Assembly (NCBI GenBank): GCA_045580325.1 | Contig: JAZNNR010000012.1 | Location: forward strand, 7,374-71,373 | Source of the DNA: SIG672 sp045580325 | GTDB lineage: Bacteria; Bacillota; Clostridia; Oscillospirales; CAG-272 | Reading direction: 5' to 3' | Length of the DNA: 64,000 nucleotides | In this document: positions 1 through 9,267 of the stretch, piece after piece | Position numbering within the stretch: the stretch's first letter is position 1 | Layout of the letters: the number at the start of each line of letters is the position of its first letter | Program-made: the position numbers and the translations under genes | The notes under the pieces: model-generated | Database searches by the model: none | What the model was told of the DNA's origin: nothing | Seen by the model: only the letters and a program-made list of their open reading frames with translations

Positions 1-1
1 C

Positions 2-1777
2 AACAAAACTCTTGCCGCGCAGCTCTGCTCCGAATTTCGCGAGTTTTTCCCCGAGAATGCGGTAGAATTTTTTGTTTCCTACTATGACTACTATCAGCCC
101 GAGGCCTATATTCCGGGCAAGGACATATACATCGAAAAGGACAGCTCGGTAAACGACGAGATAGACCGTCTGCGCCACAGCGCAACGACCTCACTTTTTG
201 AACGCCGCGACGTCATAATAATCGCGAGCGTTTCGTGCATATACTCGCTCGGCGATCCGAGAGAATATCTCTCGCAGATGATCTCTCTGCGCCAGGGAGC
301 AGAGATGTCGCGCGAGGAGCTTATAGGACGTCTTATCTCGATGAACTACGAGAGAAACGACATCGGACTTGAGCGTGATAAATTCAGAGTACGCGGAGAT
401 ACCGTCGAGGTGCTTCCTGCGGCAAACGACAAAAAAGCGGTACGCGTCGAGTTTTTCGGTGATGAAATAGACCGTATCAGCGAGATAAACACACTTACGG
501 GTGAGCTTATCCGCACGCTCGGATATACGACAATTTATCCTGCAACGCACTACGCTGTTTCGGACGAAACGCGCGAAAAGGCTCTGAAACAGATCGAGAT
601 CGAAATGGAAGAGCGAGTCGAATTTTTCCGCTCTCAGAACAAGCTTATCGAGGCGCAGCGAATAGAAGAGCGCACGAGATACGATCTTGAAATGCTCCGC
701 GAGGTCGGGTTCTGCTCGGGAATAGAAAACTACTCTCGTATTTTCGCAGGACGCGAGCCCGGCTCAACTCCCTATACCCTGCTCGACTATTTCCCGAAGG
801 ATTTTCTTCTTTTCATAGACGAATCGCACGTTTCGATCCCTCAGATACACGGAATGAGTGGCGGCGACAGGGCAAGAAAGACGAATCTTGTCGAATACGG
901 CTTCCGTCTGCCGTCGGCTTACGACAACAGACCGCTGAAATTCGATGAATTTGCCGAAAAGGTAAATCAGGTGATCTACGTATCGGCTACTCCGAGTGAA
1001 TACGAAAGGGGTCAGTCCGAGCAGATAGTAGAGCAGCTCGTAAGACCGACAGGACTTCTCGATCCCGTAGTTGAGGTGCGCCCCGCCGAAGGTCAGATAG
1101 ACGACCTTATGGGTGAGATACGCATACGAGCCGAAAAGGGTGAGCGCGTTCTCGTAACTACCCTCACAAAGAAGATGGCAGAGGACCTTACCGAATATTT
1201 CACGATGAATCTTATCAAGGTAAAATACATTCACCACAACATCGACACGGTCGAACGTACAGAGATCATACGCGACCTGCGACTCGGTGTTTTCGACGTG
1301 CTCGTTGGTGTAAACCTGCTACGCGAGGGTCTTGACATTCCCGAGGTATCGCTTGTTGCGATACTCGATGCCGACAAGGAAGGCTTCCTGCGCGGTGAAA
1401 CCTCTTTGATACAGACTATCGGACGCGCCGCGCGAAATGCCGACGGCAAAGTCATAATGTATGCCGACAAGATAACACGCTCGATGCGTGTTGCCATAGA
1501 CGAAACAAGGCGCCGCCGCGAAAAGCAGGACGCTTACAACAAGGCAAACGGCATTATTCCGAAAACCATCAAAAAGGACGTACGCGAGCTTATCGACTTC
1601 GGCGATTCGCGCACGCAGTCGAAAAGAGGCGCAGACACGAAAAAATCAAGGCGGGACAGAGGAGAAAAGCTGTCTGTCGCCGAGCTTGAAAGGCTTATGC
1701 GCGAGGCTGCTTCAAAGCTCGACTTTGAAAGCGCGGCAGTATACCGCGACCGCATAAGAGCGCTCGAAAAAGAATAA
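2..1777 (+). CDS. uvrB: UvrABC system protein B (5' end outside window)
   Basis: DNA-damage-recognition helicase subunit of nucleotide excision repair; it is loaded by UvrA and then recruits UvrC. The reading frame is open from base 2 and begins at NKTLAAQL, which in UvrB lies just after the Walker A region, so roughly 60 residues including the P-loop lie upstream of the window. Visible motifs are the beta-hairpin region YYDYYQPEAY, the helicase box LLFIDESH, YVSATPSEYE, NLLREGLDIPEV and QTIGRAARN, and a C-terminal UVR domain (VAELERLMREAA onward) that in the family contacts UvrA/UvrC. The stop lies 62 bp before uvrA, so the two are probably co-transcribed, a common uvrBA arrangement. Any LexA/SOS operator would be outside the window. 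Identity is near certain. Confidence 0.97.
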   Translation, partial: NKTLAAQLCSEFREFFPENAVEFFVSYYDYYQPEAYIPGKDIYIEKDSSVNDEIDRLRHSATTSLFERRDVIIIASVSCIYSLGDPREYLSQMISLRQGAEMSREELIGRLISMNYERNDIGLERDKFRVRGDTVEVLPAANDKKAVRVEFFGDEIDRISEINTLTGELIRTLGYTTIYPATHYAVSDETREKALKQIEIEMEERVEFFRSQNKLIEAQRIEERTRYDLEMLREVGFCSGIENYSRIFAGREPGSTPYTLLDYFPKDFLLFIDESHVSIPQIHGMSGGDRARKTNLVEYGFRLPSAYDNRPLKFDEFAEKVNQVIYVSATPSEYERGQSEQIVEQLVRPTGLLDPVVEVRPAEGQIDDLMGEIRIRAEKGERVLVTTLTKKMAEDLTEYFTMNLIKVKYIHHNIDTVERTEIIRDLRLGVFDVLVGVNLLREGLDIPEVSLVAILDADKEGFLRGETSLIQTIGRAARNADGKVIMYADKITRSMRVAIDETRRRREKQDAYNKANGIIPKTIKKDVRELIDFGDSRTQSKRGADTKKSRRDRGEKLSVAELERLMREAASKLDFESAAVYRDRIRALEKE

Positions 1778-1839
1778 AAACCATTAAAAATTCCGATATT
1801 ACCGATATTATTTAGATATTATTAAAGGATATTACAAAA

Positions 1840-4662
1840 ATGGATAACAAAAAGATAGTAATAAAAGGTGCAAGAGAAAACAACCTCAAAAATATATCCC
1901 TTGAAATACCGCGAGATAAGCTTATCGTTTTCACAGGTCTTTCGGGCTCGGGAAAATCCTCGCTTGCCTTTGACACCCTCTACGCAGAGGGACACCGCAA
2001 GTTTGTAGAATCGCTCTCGTCATACGCAAGACAGTTTCTCGGTCAGATAGACAAGCCCGACGTTGACCTTATCGAAGGTCTTTCGCCCTCTATCTCAATA
2101 GACCAGAAAACGACTTCGAAAAACCCACGCTCGACCGTCGGTACTGTAACCGAAATATACGATTACCTTCGTCTGCTTTACGCCCGTGTCGGAATACCGC
2201 ACTGCCCTGTCTGCAACAAAGAGATCCGCAAGCAGACTCTTGACGGTATCCTCGATCGCATATCGTCTATGCCTGAGGGAACAAAGTTTATGGTCCTTGC
2301 GCCTATGGTCAGAAGAAAAAAGGGTACGCACATAAAAATACTTGACGATGCCAAGAAGCTCGGATACGTGCGCGCACGCGTGAACGGCGAGGTAAGAGAT
2401 CTTTCCGAGGATATAATCCTCGACAAAAACAAGATGCACACCATTGAGATCGTTATCGACCGTCTTGTAATCCGTCCCGACATACGCTCACGTCTTGCCG
2501 ATTCGGTCGAAACCGCGCTGAATCTTGCAGGCGGCGACCTTGAAATACTGCTCCCCTCGGAAGAAGACAAGATACTTTCCTTTTCTCTCAATTTTGCCTG
2601 CGAGGAGCACGGGATCTCGTTCGGCGAGCTTGAGCCGAGAATGTTCTCGTTCAACAATCCTCTCGGCGCTTGTCCCGAATGTTCGGGACTCGGCGTAAAA
2701 ACGGTCATAAGTCAGGCGAAGATAATGCCTAACAAGAACCTTTCTCTGCGTCAGGGCGGTATAATGGTCAACGGCTTCAAGAGTCTTGACGATGACACCT
2801 GGAACGGTCCGCTTTTTGCCGCAGTCGGCGCAAAGCACGGCTTCACGCTCGACACTCCCCTTTACAAGTACTCCGAAAAAGCGATGAAAGTGCTTCTCTA
2901 CGGAGATAATGACAATCTTTATACAGTACGCAGAGTTTTTGACAAGCGTGTTTCTCAGCAGACTATAACCTTCGACGGACTTATCCCTATGCTTGAAAAC
3001 AGAATACGTCAGTGGGGCTCTGAATATTACGGAGAATTTACCGAGGATATCACCTGTGAAAAATGCGGCGGCTCTCGTCTTAACGATGAGATAAACAGCG
3101 TAACTGTCGGAAATAAAAACATTTTTGAGTTCTGCTCTATGCCGATTTCCGAGGCGCTCGAATTTGTAAAGAACATCGACTTTGACGAAACAGAAAAAAT
3201 AATTTCAAAGGAAATAATCAAGGAGATTTCTGCGCGTCTTACCTTCCTTGTGTCTGTCGGACTTGACTACCTCACACTCTCACGCTCGTCGGGCACGCTC
3301 TCGGGCGGAGAGGCGCAGAGAATACGCCTTGCAACTCAGATAGGAAGCTCGCTTGTCGGCGTTATGTACGTCCTTGACGAGCCATCTATCGGTCTGCATC
3401 AGCGCGACAACTCCAAGCTTATAGACACCTTGAAGCATCTGCGCGACGTCGGAAATACTGTTATCGTTGTCGAACACGACGAAGAAACTATGGAAAACGC
3501 CGACTTCATCGTTGATATAGGTCCGGGCGCGGGAATACACGGCGGATACGTCGTAGCTCTCGGTACTCCCGACGACATTAAAAACTCGAATGAGTCAATA
3601 ACGGGTGCATATCTTTCGGGAAGACAGAAGATAGAAGTTCCCGAAACGCGCCGTGCGGGTAACGGAAAATTCCTCACCATAAAGGGCGCGCGCGAAAACA
3701 ATCTCAAAAATATAGACGTTACCATTCCGCTTGGAAAGATGGTATGCGTTACGGGTGTATCGGGCAGCGGAAAAAGCTCGCTTATAAACTCGATACTCAA
3801 GGAATCGCTTGCTCAAAAGCTGAACCGCGCATACACAACACCCGGAAAACACGACTCCATTGAGGGTGTCGAGGCGCTTGACAAGGTCATATCCATCGAC
3901 CAGAGTCCGATAGGAAGAACTCCCCGCTCCAATCCCGCGACCTACGTCGGACTTTTCACCGACATCAGAGAGCTTTTCGCTTCCCTTCCCGAAGCAAAGC
4001 AACGCGGATACAAGGCAAACCGATTCTCGTTCAACTTAAAGGGCGGACGCTGTGAAAAATGCGAAGGCGACGGCGTAAAATGTATCGAAATGCACTTTTT
4101 GCCCGACGTTTACGTCGAGTGCGAGGAATGCCACGGCAAGAGATACAACCGCGAAACACTTGAAATAAAATACAAGGGCAAGAGCATCGCCGACGTTCTT
4201 GATATAACTGTCGAAGAGGGTATGTATTTCTTTGAAAGCCTGCCGAAGCTTTACCGCAGACTGCGTACACTATACGAGGTCGGACTCGGATATATCAAGA
4301 TAGGCCAGTCGTCCACCACTCTGTCGGGCGGCGAAGCACAGAGAGTCAAGCTCGCCGACGAGCTGTCAAAGCGCAGTACGGGAAAAACGGTATATATTCT
4401 CGACGAACCGACGACAGGTCTGCATTCAGCTGACGTCAAAAACCTTATTTCTATGCTAAACAGACTTGCCGATTTGGGTAATACCGTAATCATCATCGAG
4501 CACAACCTCGATATGATAAAAACTGCCGATTATATAATCGACCTCGGTCCCGAGGGAGGCGACAGGGGCGGTACTGTTGTTGCGACAGGTACTCCCGAAG
4601 AGGTGGCAGAGTGTGAGGGCTCTTACACGGGAATTTACCTTAAAAAGCTGCTTGGCAAATAA
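1840..4662 (+). CDS. uvrA: UvrABC system protein A
   Basis: Dimeric ABC-type ATPase that scans DNA for lesions and loads UvrB. The 940-aa length matches the family. The first nucleotide-binding domain has Walker A GLSGSGKSS near residue 35 followed by the diagnostic SYARQFLGQ. A zinc module with CPVC follows near residue 125, and the signature is LSGGEAQRIRLA. The second half repeats the plan: GVSGSGKSS, the zinc-finger pairs CEKCEGDG and CEECHGKR, the signature LSGGEAQRVKLA and Walker B YILDEPTTGLH. The ATG start has an AAAGGA site about 9 nt upstream. It follows uvrB by 62 bp and probably shares its transcript. The next gene has its own promoter. Confidence 0.98.
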   Translation: MDNKKIVIKGARENNLKNISLEIPRDKLIVFTGLSGSGKSSLAFDTLYAEGHRKFVESLSSYARQFLGQIDKPDVDLIEGLSPSISIDQKTTSKNPRSTVGTVTEIYDYLRLLYARVGIPHCPVCNKEIRKQTLDGILDRISSMPEGTKFMVLAPMVRRKKGTHIKILDDAKKLGYVRARVNGEVRDLSEDIILDKNKMHTIEIVIDRLVIRPDIRSRLADSVETALNLAGGDLEILLPSEEDKILSFSLNFACEEHGISFGELEPRMFSFNNPLGACPECSGLGVKTVISQAKIMPNKNLSLRQGGIMVNGFKSLDDDTWNGPLFAAVGAKHGFTLDTPLYKYSEKAMKVLLYGDNDNLYTVRRVFDKRVSQQTITFDGLIPMLENRIRQWGSEYYGEFTEDITCEKCGGSRLNDEINSVTVGNKNIFEFCSMPISEALEFVKNIDFDETEKIISKEIIKEISARLTFLVSVGLDYLTLSRSSGTLSGGEAQRIRLATQIGSSLVGVMYVLDEPSIGLHQRDNSKLIDTLKHLRDVGNTVIVVEHDEETMENADFIVDIGPGAGIHGGYVVALGTPDDIKNSNESITGAYLSGRQKIEVPETRRAGNGKFLTIKGARENNLKNIDVTIPLGKMVCVTGVSGSGKSSLINSILKESLAQKLNRAYTTPGKHDSIEGVEALDKVISIDQSPIGRTPRSNPATYVGLFTDIRELFASLPEAKQRGYKANRFSFNLKGGRCEKCEGDGVKCIEMHFLPDVYVECEECHGKRYNRETLEIKYKGKSIADVLDITVEEGMYFFESLPKLYRRLRTLYEVGLGYIKIGQSSTTLSGGEAQRVKLADELSKRSTGKTVYILDEPTTGLHSADVKNLISMLNRLADLGNTVIIIEHNLDMIKTADYIIDLGPEGGDRGGTVVATGTPEEVAECEGSYTGIYLKKLLGK

Positions 4663-4709
4663 TACACCCCAATTTCAAGCGAAATTTACACTTATGTAAT
4701 AAATTTAAG

Positions 4710-4738
4710 TTGAAGATATTTATAAATAACTGTATAAT
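4710..4738 (+). promoter_or_regulatory. Sigma-A-type promoter of the sortase gene
   Basis: TTGAAG (4710-4715), a 17-nt spacer and TATAAT (4733-4738), ending 32 nt before the start codon and 16 nt before AAAGGAGG. It separates the sortase from the uvrBA unit. Confidence 0.75.
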
Positions 4739-4770
4739 TTAACTGTACTCAAAGAAAGGAGGATATTTTC

Positions 4771-5760
4771 TTGGAAAACTCTCAAAATTCTCAAAACGAA
4801 GAAAAACTCTCTGCCGAAAGTAACAGTGAAGTCTTTCTTGACTCGCTTGATTCCTTTTCCACCGCTGAAATAGCACCGAAATTACCAAAGAAGCTTCCTT
4901 CTCTCTTGCCGTATATAATAAAGGGCGTTATTATGGTAGTTCTTCTATCAATAATGCTCTACTGCGTATCCGAAGTAGTCGAAAGTATACGCGGATATAA
5001 AGAAGCAAGCGATATATACGATGAGTTTGCAGGTATGATGGGGGATATTCTTTCTCCAAACGGATCCGCAGTATCAAGAGGGGACAAAAACTCTCACGGC
5101 GGCACGACCGAGAGCTTCGGAACTCCTACGATCCCCGAATTTGATGACGCTACGTCTGAGGACGATATTTCCGAAACCCTTATTCTCCTGAAAGAGAAAT
5201 TTAAGAAGCTGCGTGAAACAAACCCCGACGTTATCGGCTGGATCTCAATCCCCGGTACGATAATTGATTATCCGGTAGTACAAACAACTGACAACGACTA
5301 TTATCTTGATCATTCTATTACCGGTACTTATCTCAAATCGGGTTCTATTTTTGTCGACTACAGAAACGAACGCAACTGGTCAGATAAAAATACTATTATC
5401 TATGGACATAATATGGCTTCTGGAGAAATGTTTGCTCAACTTGCAAAATTCAAAAGCGGCACTTTTCTCAGAAATAACAGGTATGTATATATATATACCG
5501 AGGATAGCGTCAGAATATATACCATATTCTCGGCATATCAAACCGACATTTTTATTCCCTATACCCGTATCGTTTTTGAAAGCGACAGTGAATTTATTAC
5601 GTGGGCGAAAACTGCATATTCTTCATCTATCAAAAAGCAAAGCGGTTCCTTCAAGTTTAGCGGTGAGAGCCAGATAATCACACTAAGTACCTGTACAAAC
5701 AGCCTTGACGATGACGAAAGATTTGCAGTACACGCAGTTCTCACCGAAATACGCAGATAA
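4771..5760 (+). CDS. srtB: Class B sortase (membrane-anchored transpeptidase)
   Basis: Cysteine transpeptidase that in the family cleaves a sorting signal and joins a surface protein to peptidoglycan or another protein. The 329-aa product has a cytoplasmic N-terminus, one membrane segment at about residues 47-68 (PYIIKGVIMVVLLSIMLYC), a Ser/Gly/Asp-rich linker, then the sortase fold. Catalytic candidates are His in YGHNMASGEMF, Cys in the TLxTC motif (ITLSTCT) and the following Arg in DDERFAVHA. The start is TTG with AGAAAGGAGG 8 nt upstream; no better in-frame start is seen. Its substrates are not obvious: neither large surface protein in the window ends in a recognisable LPXTG or NPQTN sorting signal. 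Class B is assigned from the overall layout, and other sortase classes remain possible. Confidence 0.9.
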   Translation: MENSQNSQNEEKLSAESNSEVFLDSLDSFSTAEIAPKLPKKLPSLLPYIIKGVIMVVLLSIMLYCVSEVVESIRGYKEASDIYDEFAGMMGDILSPNGSAVSRGDKNSHGGTTESFGTPTIPEFDDATSEDDISETLILLKEKFKKLRETNPDVIGWISIPGTIIDYPVVQTTDNDYYLDHSITGTYLKSGSIFVDYRNERNWSDKNTIIYGHNMASGEMFAQLAKFKSGTFLRNNRYVYIYTEDSVRIYTIFSAYQTDIFIPYTRIVFESDSEFITWAKTAYSSSIKKQSGSFKFSGESQIITLSTCTNSLDDDERFAVHAVLTEIRR

Positions 5761-5806
5761 CTTACCTATCCAAATCATTCAGAATCATTCAAAGGAAACA
5801 ACTATC

Positions 5807-7030
5807 ATGGAAGCTTATAACAGATTTTTAAAATACGTTACTTTCCCCACGATGTCAGACGAAGCGTCTGAAACCGTGCCCTCTACCGAAAAGCAGTTAA
5901 AGTTCGGAGAATATCTTACCTACGAGCTTAAAGAACTCGGTCTTGACGACGCCTTTATGGACTCTCACGGGTACGTTTACGCAACGCTTCGAAAGAACTG
6001 TGAAAAAGATTGCCCCACGATCGGATTTATAGCTCATATGGACACCTCACCTGCGGCATCTGATGAAAACATCAGAGCAAGGATCGTTAAATACACGGGC
6101 GAAGATATTGTTTTGAATAAGGATAAGCAGATATATCTCAGAAAATGCGATTATCCTTACCTTACCGACTATATAGGACACGACCTTATCGTAACAGACG
6201 GAACGACACTTCTCGGTGCAGACGACAAGGCGGGTATTGCAGAAATAATAAGCGCGATCGAGTACATTTTAAAAAATAATATTCCTCACGGCGACATAAA
6301 GATCGCCTTCACTCCCGACGAGGAGATAGGCAGAGGCGCAGACCTTTTTGACGTCGAAAACTTCGGTGCAGACTACGCTTATACGGTTGACGGCGGCGCT
6401 ATCGGAGAGATAGAGTACGAAAACTTCAATGCCGCATCGGCAAGCGTCGAAATAACAGGTCTTTCCATACATCCGGGTTCGGCAAAGGGCAAAATGATAA
6501 ACGCCTCTCACGTTGCCTGTGAATTTGATGCCCTTCTCCCCGCGGACGAGCTTCCCGAAATGACAGAAGGATACGAAGGCTTCCACCATCTCGTCGATAT
6601 TTCAGGCGAAACCGAAAAGGCTGTACTTACCTATATAATCCGCGACCACGACGAAGAAAAATTCGAGCAGAAAAAGCAGGATTTTGAAAAAGCCGCTAAT
6701 ATTCTCAACAACAAATATAAGGAAGATACAGTAAAGGTAACTATCACCGATTCTTATTATAATATGAAAAAGATGATAGAGCCCTGTATGTATATCGTTG
6801 ACCGCGCAAAAGAGGCTATGACAAAGCTCGGCATTACTCCTATAAACGTTCCGATAAGAGGAGGCACGGACGGCGCGCGCCTTTCCTATATGGGTCTTCC
6901 CTGTCCGAACCTTTGCACAGGCGGAAACAACTTCCATTCGAGATTTGAATTCATCTCAGCAAACGATATGGAAAGAATAACCGCACTTCTTGCGAAAATA
7001 ATGGCCGACGCCGTGAAATATGAGAAATAA
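5807..7030 (+). CDS. pepT: Peptidase T (tripeptide aminopeptidase)
   Basis: Di-zinc M20 metallopeptidase that removes the N-terminal residue from tripeptides in the cytoplasm. The 407-aa length matches PepT. Metal-site and catalytic motifs are visible: AHMDTSPA (His and Asp), LLGADDKAG (bridging Asp), TPDEEIGRG (general-base Glu pair), YTVDGG, and IRGGTDGARLSYMG with GNNFHSRFE near the C-terminus. The dimerisation/substrate motif HPGSAKGKM is also present. I chose the ATG at 5807 because AAAGGAAAC lies 7-14 nt upstream. An in-frame ATG at 5705 would add 34 residues unlike PepT and overlap the sortase gene. It follows the sortase by 46 bp and may be read through from it. Confidence 0.96.
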   Translation: MEAYNRFLKYVTFPTMSDEASETVPSTEKQLKFGEYLTYELKELGLDDAFMDSHGYVYATLRKNCEKDCPTIGFIAHMDTSPAASDENIRARIVKYTGEDIVLNKDKQIYLRKCDYPYLTDYIGHDLIVTDGTTLLGADDKAGIAEIISAIEYILKNNIPHGDIKIAFTPDEEIGRGADLFDVENFGADYAYTVDGGAIGEIEYENFNAASASVEITGLSIHPGSAKGKMINASHVACEFDALLPADELPEMTEGYEGFHHLVDISGETEKAVLTYIIRDHDEEKFEQKKQDFEKAANILNNKYKEDTVKVTITDSYYNMKKMIEPCMYIVDRAKEAMTKLGITPINVPIRGGTDGARLSYMGLPCPNLCTGGNNFHSRFEFISANDMERITALLAKIMADAVKYEK

Positions 7031-7031
7031 T

Positions 7032-7201
7032 AAAAAGGCCTTCTCCCGCAGGGCTGCAAAATTAGCGGTAAAATTGAATGGCCTTCCCCAGTGGGGGAAG
7101 GTGGCACGCGAAGCGTGACGGATGAGGTGTTTCTTAACTTAAACTAACTCCTCATCCACCGCTAGCGCGGTCCCCCTTCTCCCGCAGGAGAAGGCTTTTT
7201 A
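7032..7201. repeat. Dispersed MITE-like inverted-repeat element
   Basis: A non-coding ~170-bp imperfect palindrome. The outer arms AAAAAGGCCTTCTCCCGCAG and its near complement at the right end (GCAGGAGAAGGCTTTTT) enclose a small hairpin (CCTTCCCC/GGGGAAGG) and a second pair GGATGAGG/CCTCATCC around a central AT stretch. The T-rich right end could terminate transcription after pepT. I recognise the style as a dispersed repeat of gut Clostridia; copy number cannot be checked here. Confidence 0.7.
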
Positions 7202-7255
7202 CTATTTAGTTACAGTACAACTCGGCAGAGAAAATATCTTTGCAGAATTTTGTTT

Positions 7256-7328
7256 GTAGGGGAGGCGTTTCGTCTCCCGTTTTTCATTTAACCTCATTTA
7301 TGCATGAGGGGGAACCCCTCCCCTACGG
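7256..7328. repeat. Second dispersed inverted repeat
   Basis: The arms GTAGGGGAGGCGTTTC and (reverse complement of the right end) GTAGGGGAGGGGTTCC enclose an inner hairpin CCTCAT/ATGAGG. It is non-coding and unrelated in sequence to the element 55 bp upstream. The whole 7031-7381 intergenic stretch is taken up by these two elements plus AT-rich filler. Confidence 0.65.
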
Positions 7329-7381
7329 TTTAGATAATAAACATTCTTGCAAGAAAGAGTATAAAAATTGCGATTTTTATT

Positions 7382-7666
7382 TTAATCCTTCTTTCTCTTA
7401 CCTCTACTGTGCCTTTCTCTCGGAATAAGATTCACTACCCGAACAAGTATAATATCTCCGCCGATCTGTTCTACGCACTCCCAAGGTATCACGTAGTCGT
7501 TGCAACGCGAAAAACCGAGAAATTTCAGCTCACCCGGTACGATAAGGGCGCATATCGAGCCGCATATCGTATCTATTTCCATATCGCACACGTAGCCGAA
7601 GCGTCTTCCGTCGCAAATGTTTACGACTTCCTTTTCACGAAGGTCATAAAAAGAGCATTTTCCCAT
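7382..7666 (-). CDS. ylmC: YlmC/YmxH family PRC-barrel protein
   Basis: Small (94 aa) protein of the YlmC/YmxH family, annotated in Firmicutes as sporulation-associated with unknown biochemistry. The sequence shows a PRC-barrel pattern: an N-terminal strand set around LREKEVVNICDGRRFGYV, then CDMEIDT and a second half with IPWECVEQIGGDIILV. The C-terminus is strongly basic (RERHSRGKRKKD). The ATG has GAGGTAAAT just upstream. It starts 10 bp after the spoIVA stop on the same strand, so the two are almost certainly co-transcribed, which fits a sporulation role. Confidence 0.85.
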   Translation of the reverse strand: MGKCSFYDLREKEVVNICDGRRFGYVCDMEIDTICGSICALIVPGELKFLGFSRCNDYVIPWECVEQIGGDIILVRVVNLIPRERHSRGKRKKD

Positions 7667-7676
7667 ATTTACCTCG

Positions 7677-9149
7677 TCAAAGAATTATGCATATAAGACC
7701 GCCGCTACCCTCGTTTACTATACGGCTGAGCGTTTCGGAGAGTTTTTCACGCGCGTTGTCAGGTACGTTAGCAAGTTTGGCAAGCAGTCCTTCGTTCACA
7801 AGCTCGTGCAAAGTCTTGCCGAAAAGATTTGTTCCCCATATTTTTGTGGGATCTTCGTCAAATTCGCTGAGCAGATATTTTATAAGATCCTCGCTCTGCT
7901 GTTCGCTTCCGACGACCGGATTTATCTCTGTTTCGAGAGTGGCTTTTATCATATGTATCGAGGGCGCACTCGCTTTGAGTCGCACTCCGTATCCGCTTGA
8001 ATGCTTCACAAGCTTCGGCTCTTCAAGGTGCATATCCTCGATTTCGGGAACGATTATGCCGTATCCCTTGCTTTCGGCATCGCTGAGCGCCTCTGCTATT
8101 CTGTCGTATTTTGTCTTGACCGCCGCAAGCTCCTTAAAGGTTTCTATAAGAGTTTCCTCGTCAGAAATATCAAGACCTGTCATTTCACTTATTACCTTGA
8201 AATACAGATCCGGATCGAGCGTTACAGTCATCTGCGCTCTTCCGCTTCCGAGGTCTATATCCTTTATCTCAGCAGAAACAACGTACTCGTTTTCCGAAAG
8301 TCCGATAAAGGCATCTTTTATCTGCCCTATCTTACTTATCTTGCCCGCGCAGTCAAGTATGTCGCTACGCAGAGAATCGGCAATAGGGTGATCGCTGTCA
8401 AGTGCAAGTGTCCACCTAGGAATATCGACCGAAATCTCCGAAACCGGAAATTCAAGAAGGATAAGCTCAAGTATGTGGCGGATATCCTCACTGTCAAGAG
8501 TCATACAGTTGACAAGAGCTACGGGAACTCCGTATCGCTCCTCTATTTCAAGTGCAAGTGCCTCGCTTTCGGGACTTTCGGGGTGCGCTGAATTTAAAAT
8601 TATTGCAAAGGGCTTATTCATCTGACGAAGCTCGCTGACAACTCTGCGCTCCGCGTCCTCGTACTGCGATCTCGGAATATCACAAATGCTTCCGTCGGTG
8701 GTAACCACAAAGCCTATCGTGCTGTGATCTGTTATGACCTTTTTTGTACCTATTTCGGCAGCTTCTCCGAACGGGAGAGGTTTACTCGACCAAGGGGTGA
8801 GCACCATTCGCGGCCTACCGTCCTCGGTTTGACCGAGCGCGTCAGACACGATATATCCCACGCAGTCTACCATTTTCACAGAAAGCGAAGCAACGTCGTC
8901 AAGCGATATTTTCACTGCCTCGTCGGGAATAAATTTAGGCTCGGTGGTCATTACCGTTCTTCCCGCCGCCGACTGCGGCATTTCGTCCTTTGCGCGCTCT
9001 CTGTCGTAGCTATCCGATATATTCGGAAGCACGAGCGTTTCCATAAATCTTTTTATAAAAGTGGATTTTCCCGTACGCACCGGTCCTACAACTCCGACGT
9101 AAATATCGCCTCCGGTGCGAGTGGCAATATCGCGATAAATATTTGTCAT
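7677..9149 (-). CDS. spoIVA: Stage IV sporulation protein A
   Basis: Morphogenetic ATPase that polymerises on the outer forespore membrane and forms the basement layer of the spore coat. The 490 residues match the usual length (about 492). The N-terminal P-loop is GPVRTGKST, followed by a TRAFAC-type G domain (MVDCVGYIV, LNSAHP). The middle and C-terminal SpoIVA domains follow, ending in the hydrophobic GGLICIIL that in Bacillus SpoIVA helps membrane anchoring through SpoVM. The start is the ATG at 9149 with GTACGGAGG 7 nt upstream; an upstream in-frame start at 9173 would add eight unsupported residues. Its presence marks the organism as an endospore former. Confidence 0.97.
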   Translation of the reverse strand: MTNIYRDIATRTGGDIYVGVVGPVRTGKSTFIKRFMETLVLPNISDSYDRERAKDEMPQSAAGRTVMTTEPKFIPDEAVKISLDDVASLSVKMVDCVGYIVSDALGQTEDGRPRMVLTPWSSKPLPFGEAAEIGTKKVITDHSTIGFVVTTDGSICDIPRSQYEDAERRVVSELRQMNKPFAIILNSAHPESPESEALALEIEERYGVPVALVNCMTLDSEDIRHILELILLEFPVSEISVDIPRWTLALDSDHPIADSLRSDILDCAGKISKIGQIKDAFIGLSENEYVVSAEIKDIDLGSGRAQMTVTLDPDLYFKVISEMTGLDISDEETLIETFKELAAVKTKYDRIAEALSDAESKGYGIIVPEIEDMHLEEPKLVKHSSGYGVRLKASAPSIHMIKATLETEINPVVGSEQQSEDLIKYLLSEFDEDPTKIWGTNLFGKTLHELVNEGLLAKLANVPDNAREKLSETLSRIVNEGSGGLICIIL

Positions 9150-9205
9150 ATTTTTCCTCCGTACAAGGCGCACGCATACGCCGCCGTGTTTATTTATTTG
9201 TTACA

Positions 9206-9235
9206 TAGATATGATGTAAAAACAAATTATATGAC
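9206..9235 (-). promoter_or_regulatory. Candidate sigma-E promoter of spoIVA
   Basis: On the minus strand GTCATATA (9235-9228), 14 nt, then CATATCTA (9213-9206). This resembles the mother-cell sigma-E consensus of Bacillus (-35 ATA-type, -10 CATA-type, about 14 bp apart). It lies about 57 bp before the spoIVA start. B. subtilis spoIVA is known to be sigma-E dependent. Confidence 0.55.
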
Positions 9236-9267
9236 AAACAAAGTTGTGGTAAAAATCATTATTTAAA

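Noticed and set aside
764..1237. 157-codon minus-strand frame within uvrB
   Set aside because: It is an antisense shadow with no ribosome site and no recognisable protein features; the same holds for similar frames opposite uvrA, spoIVA, the EF-G-like gene and the giant repeat gene.
5705..5806. Longer N-terminus of peptidase T
   Set aside because: The extra 34 residues overlap the sortase gene in another frame and are unlike PepT; the ATG at 5807 has a good ribosome site and gives the normal length.
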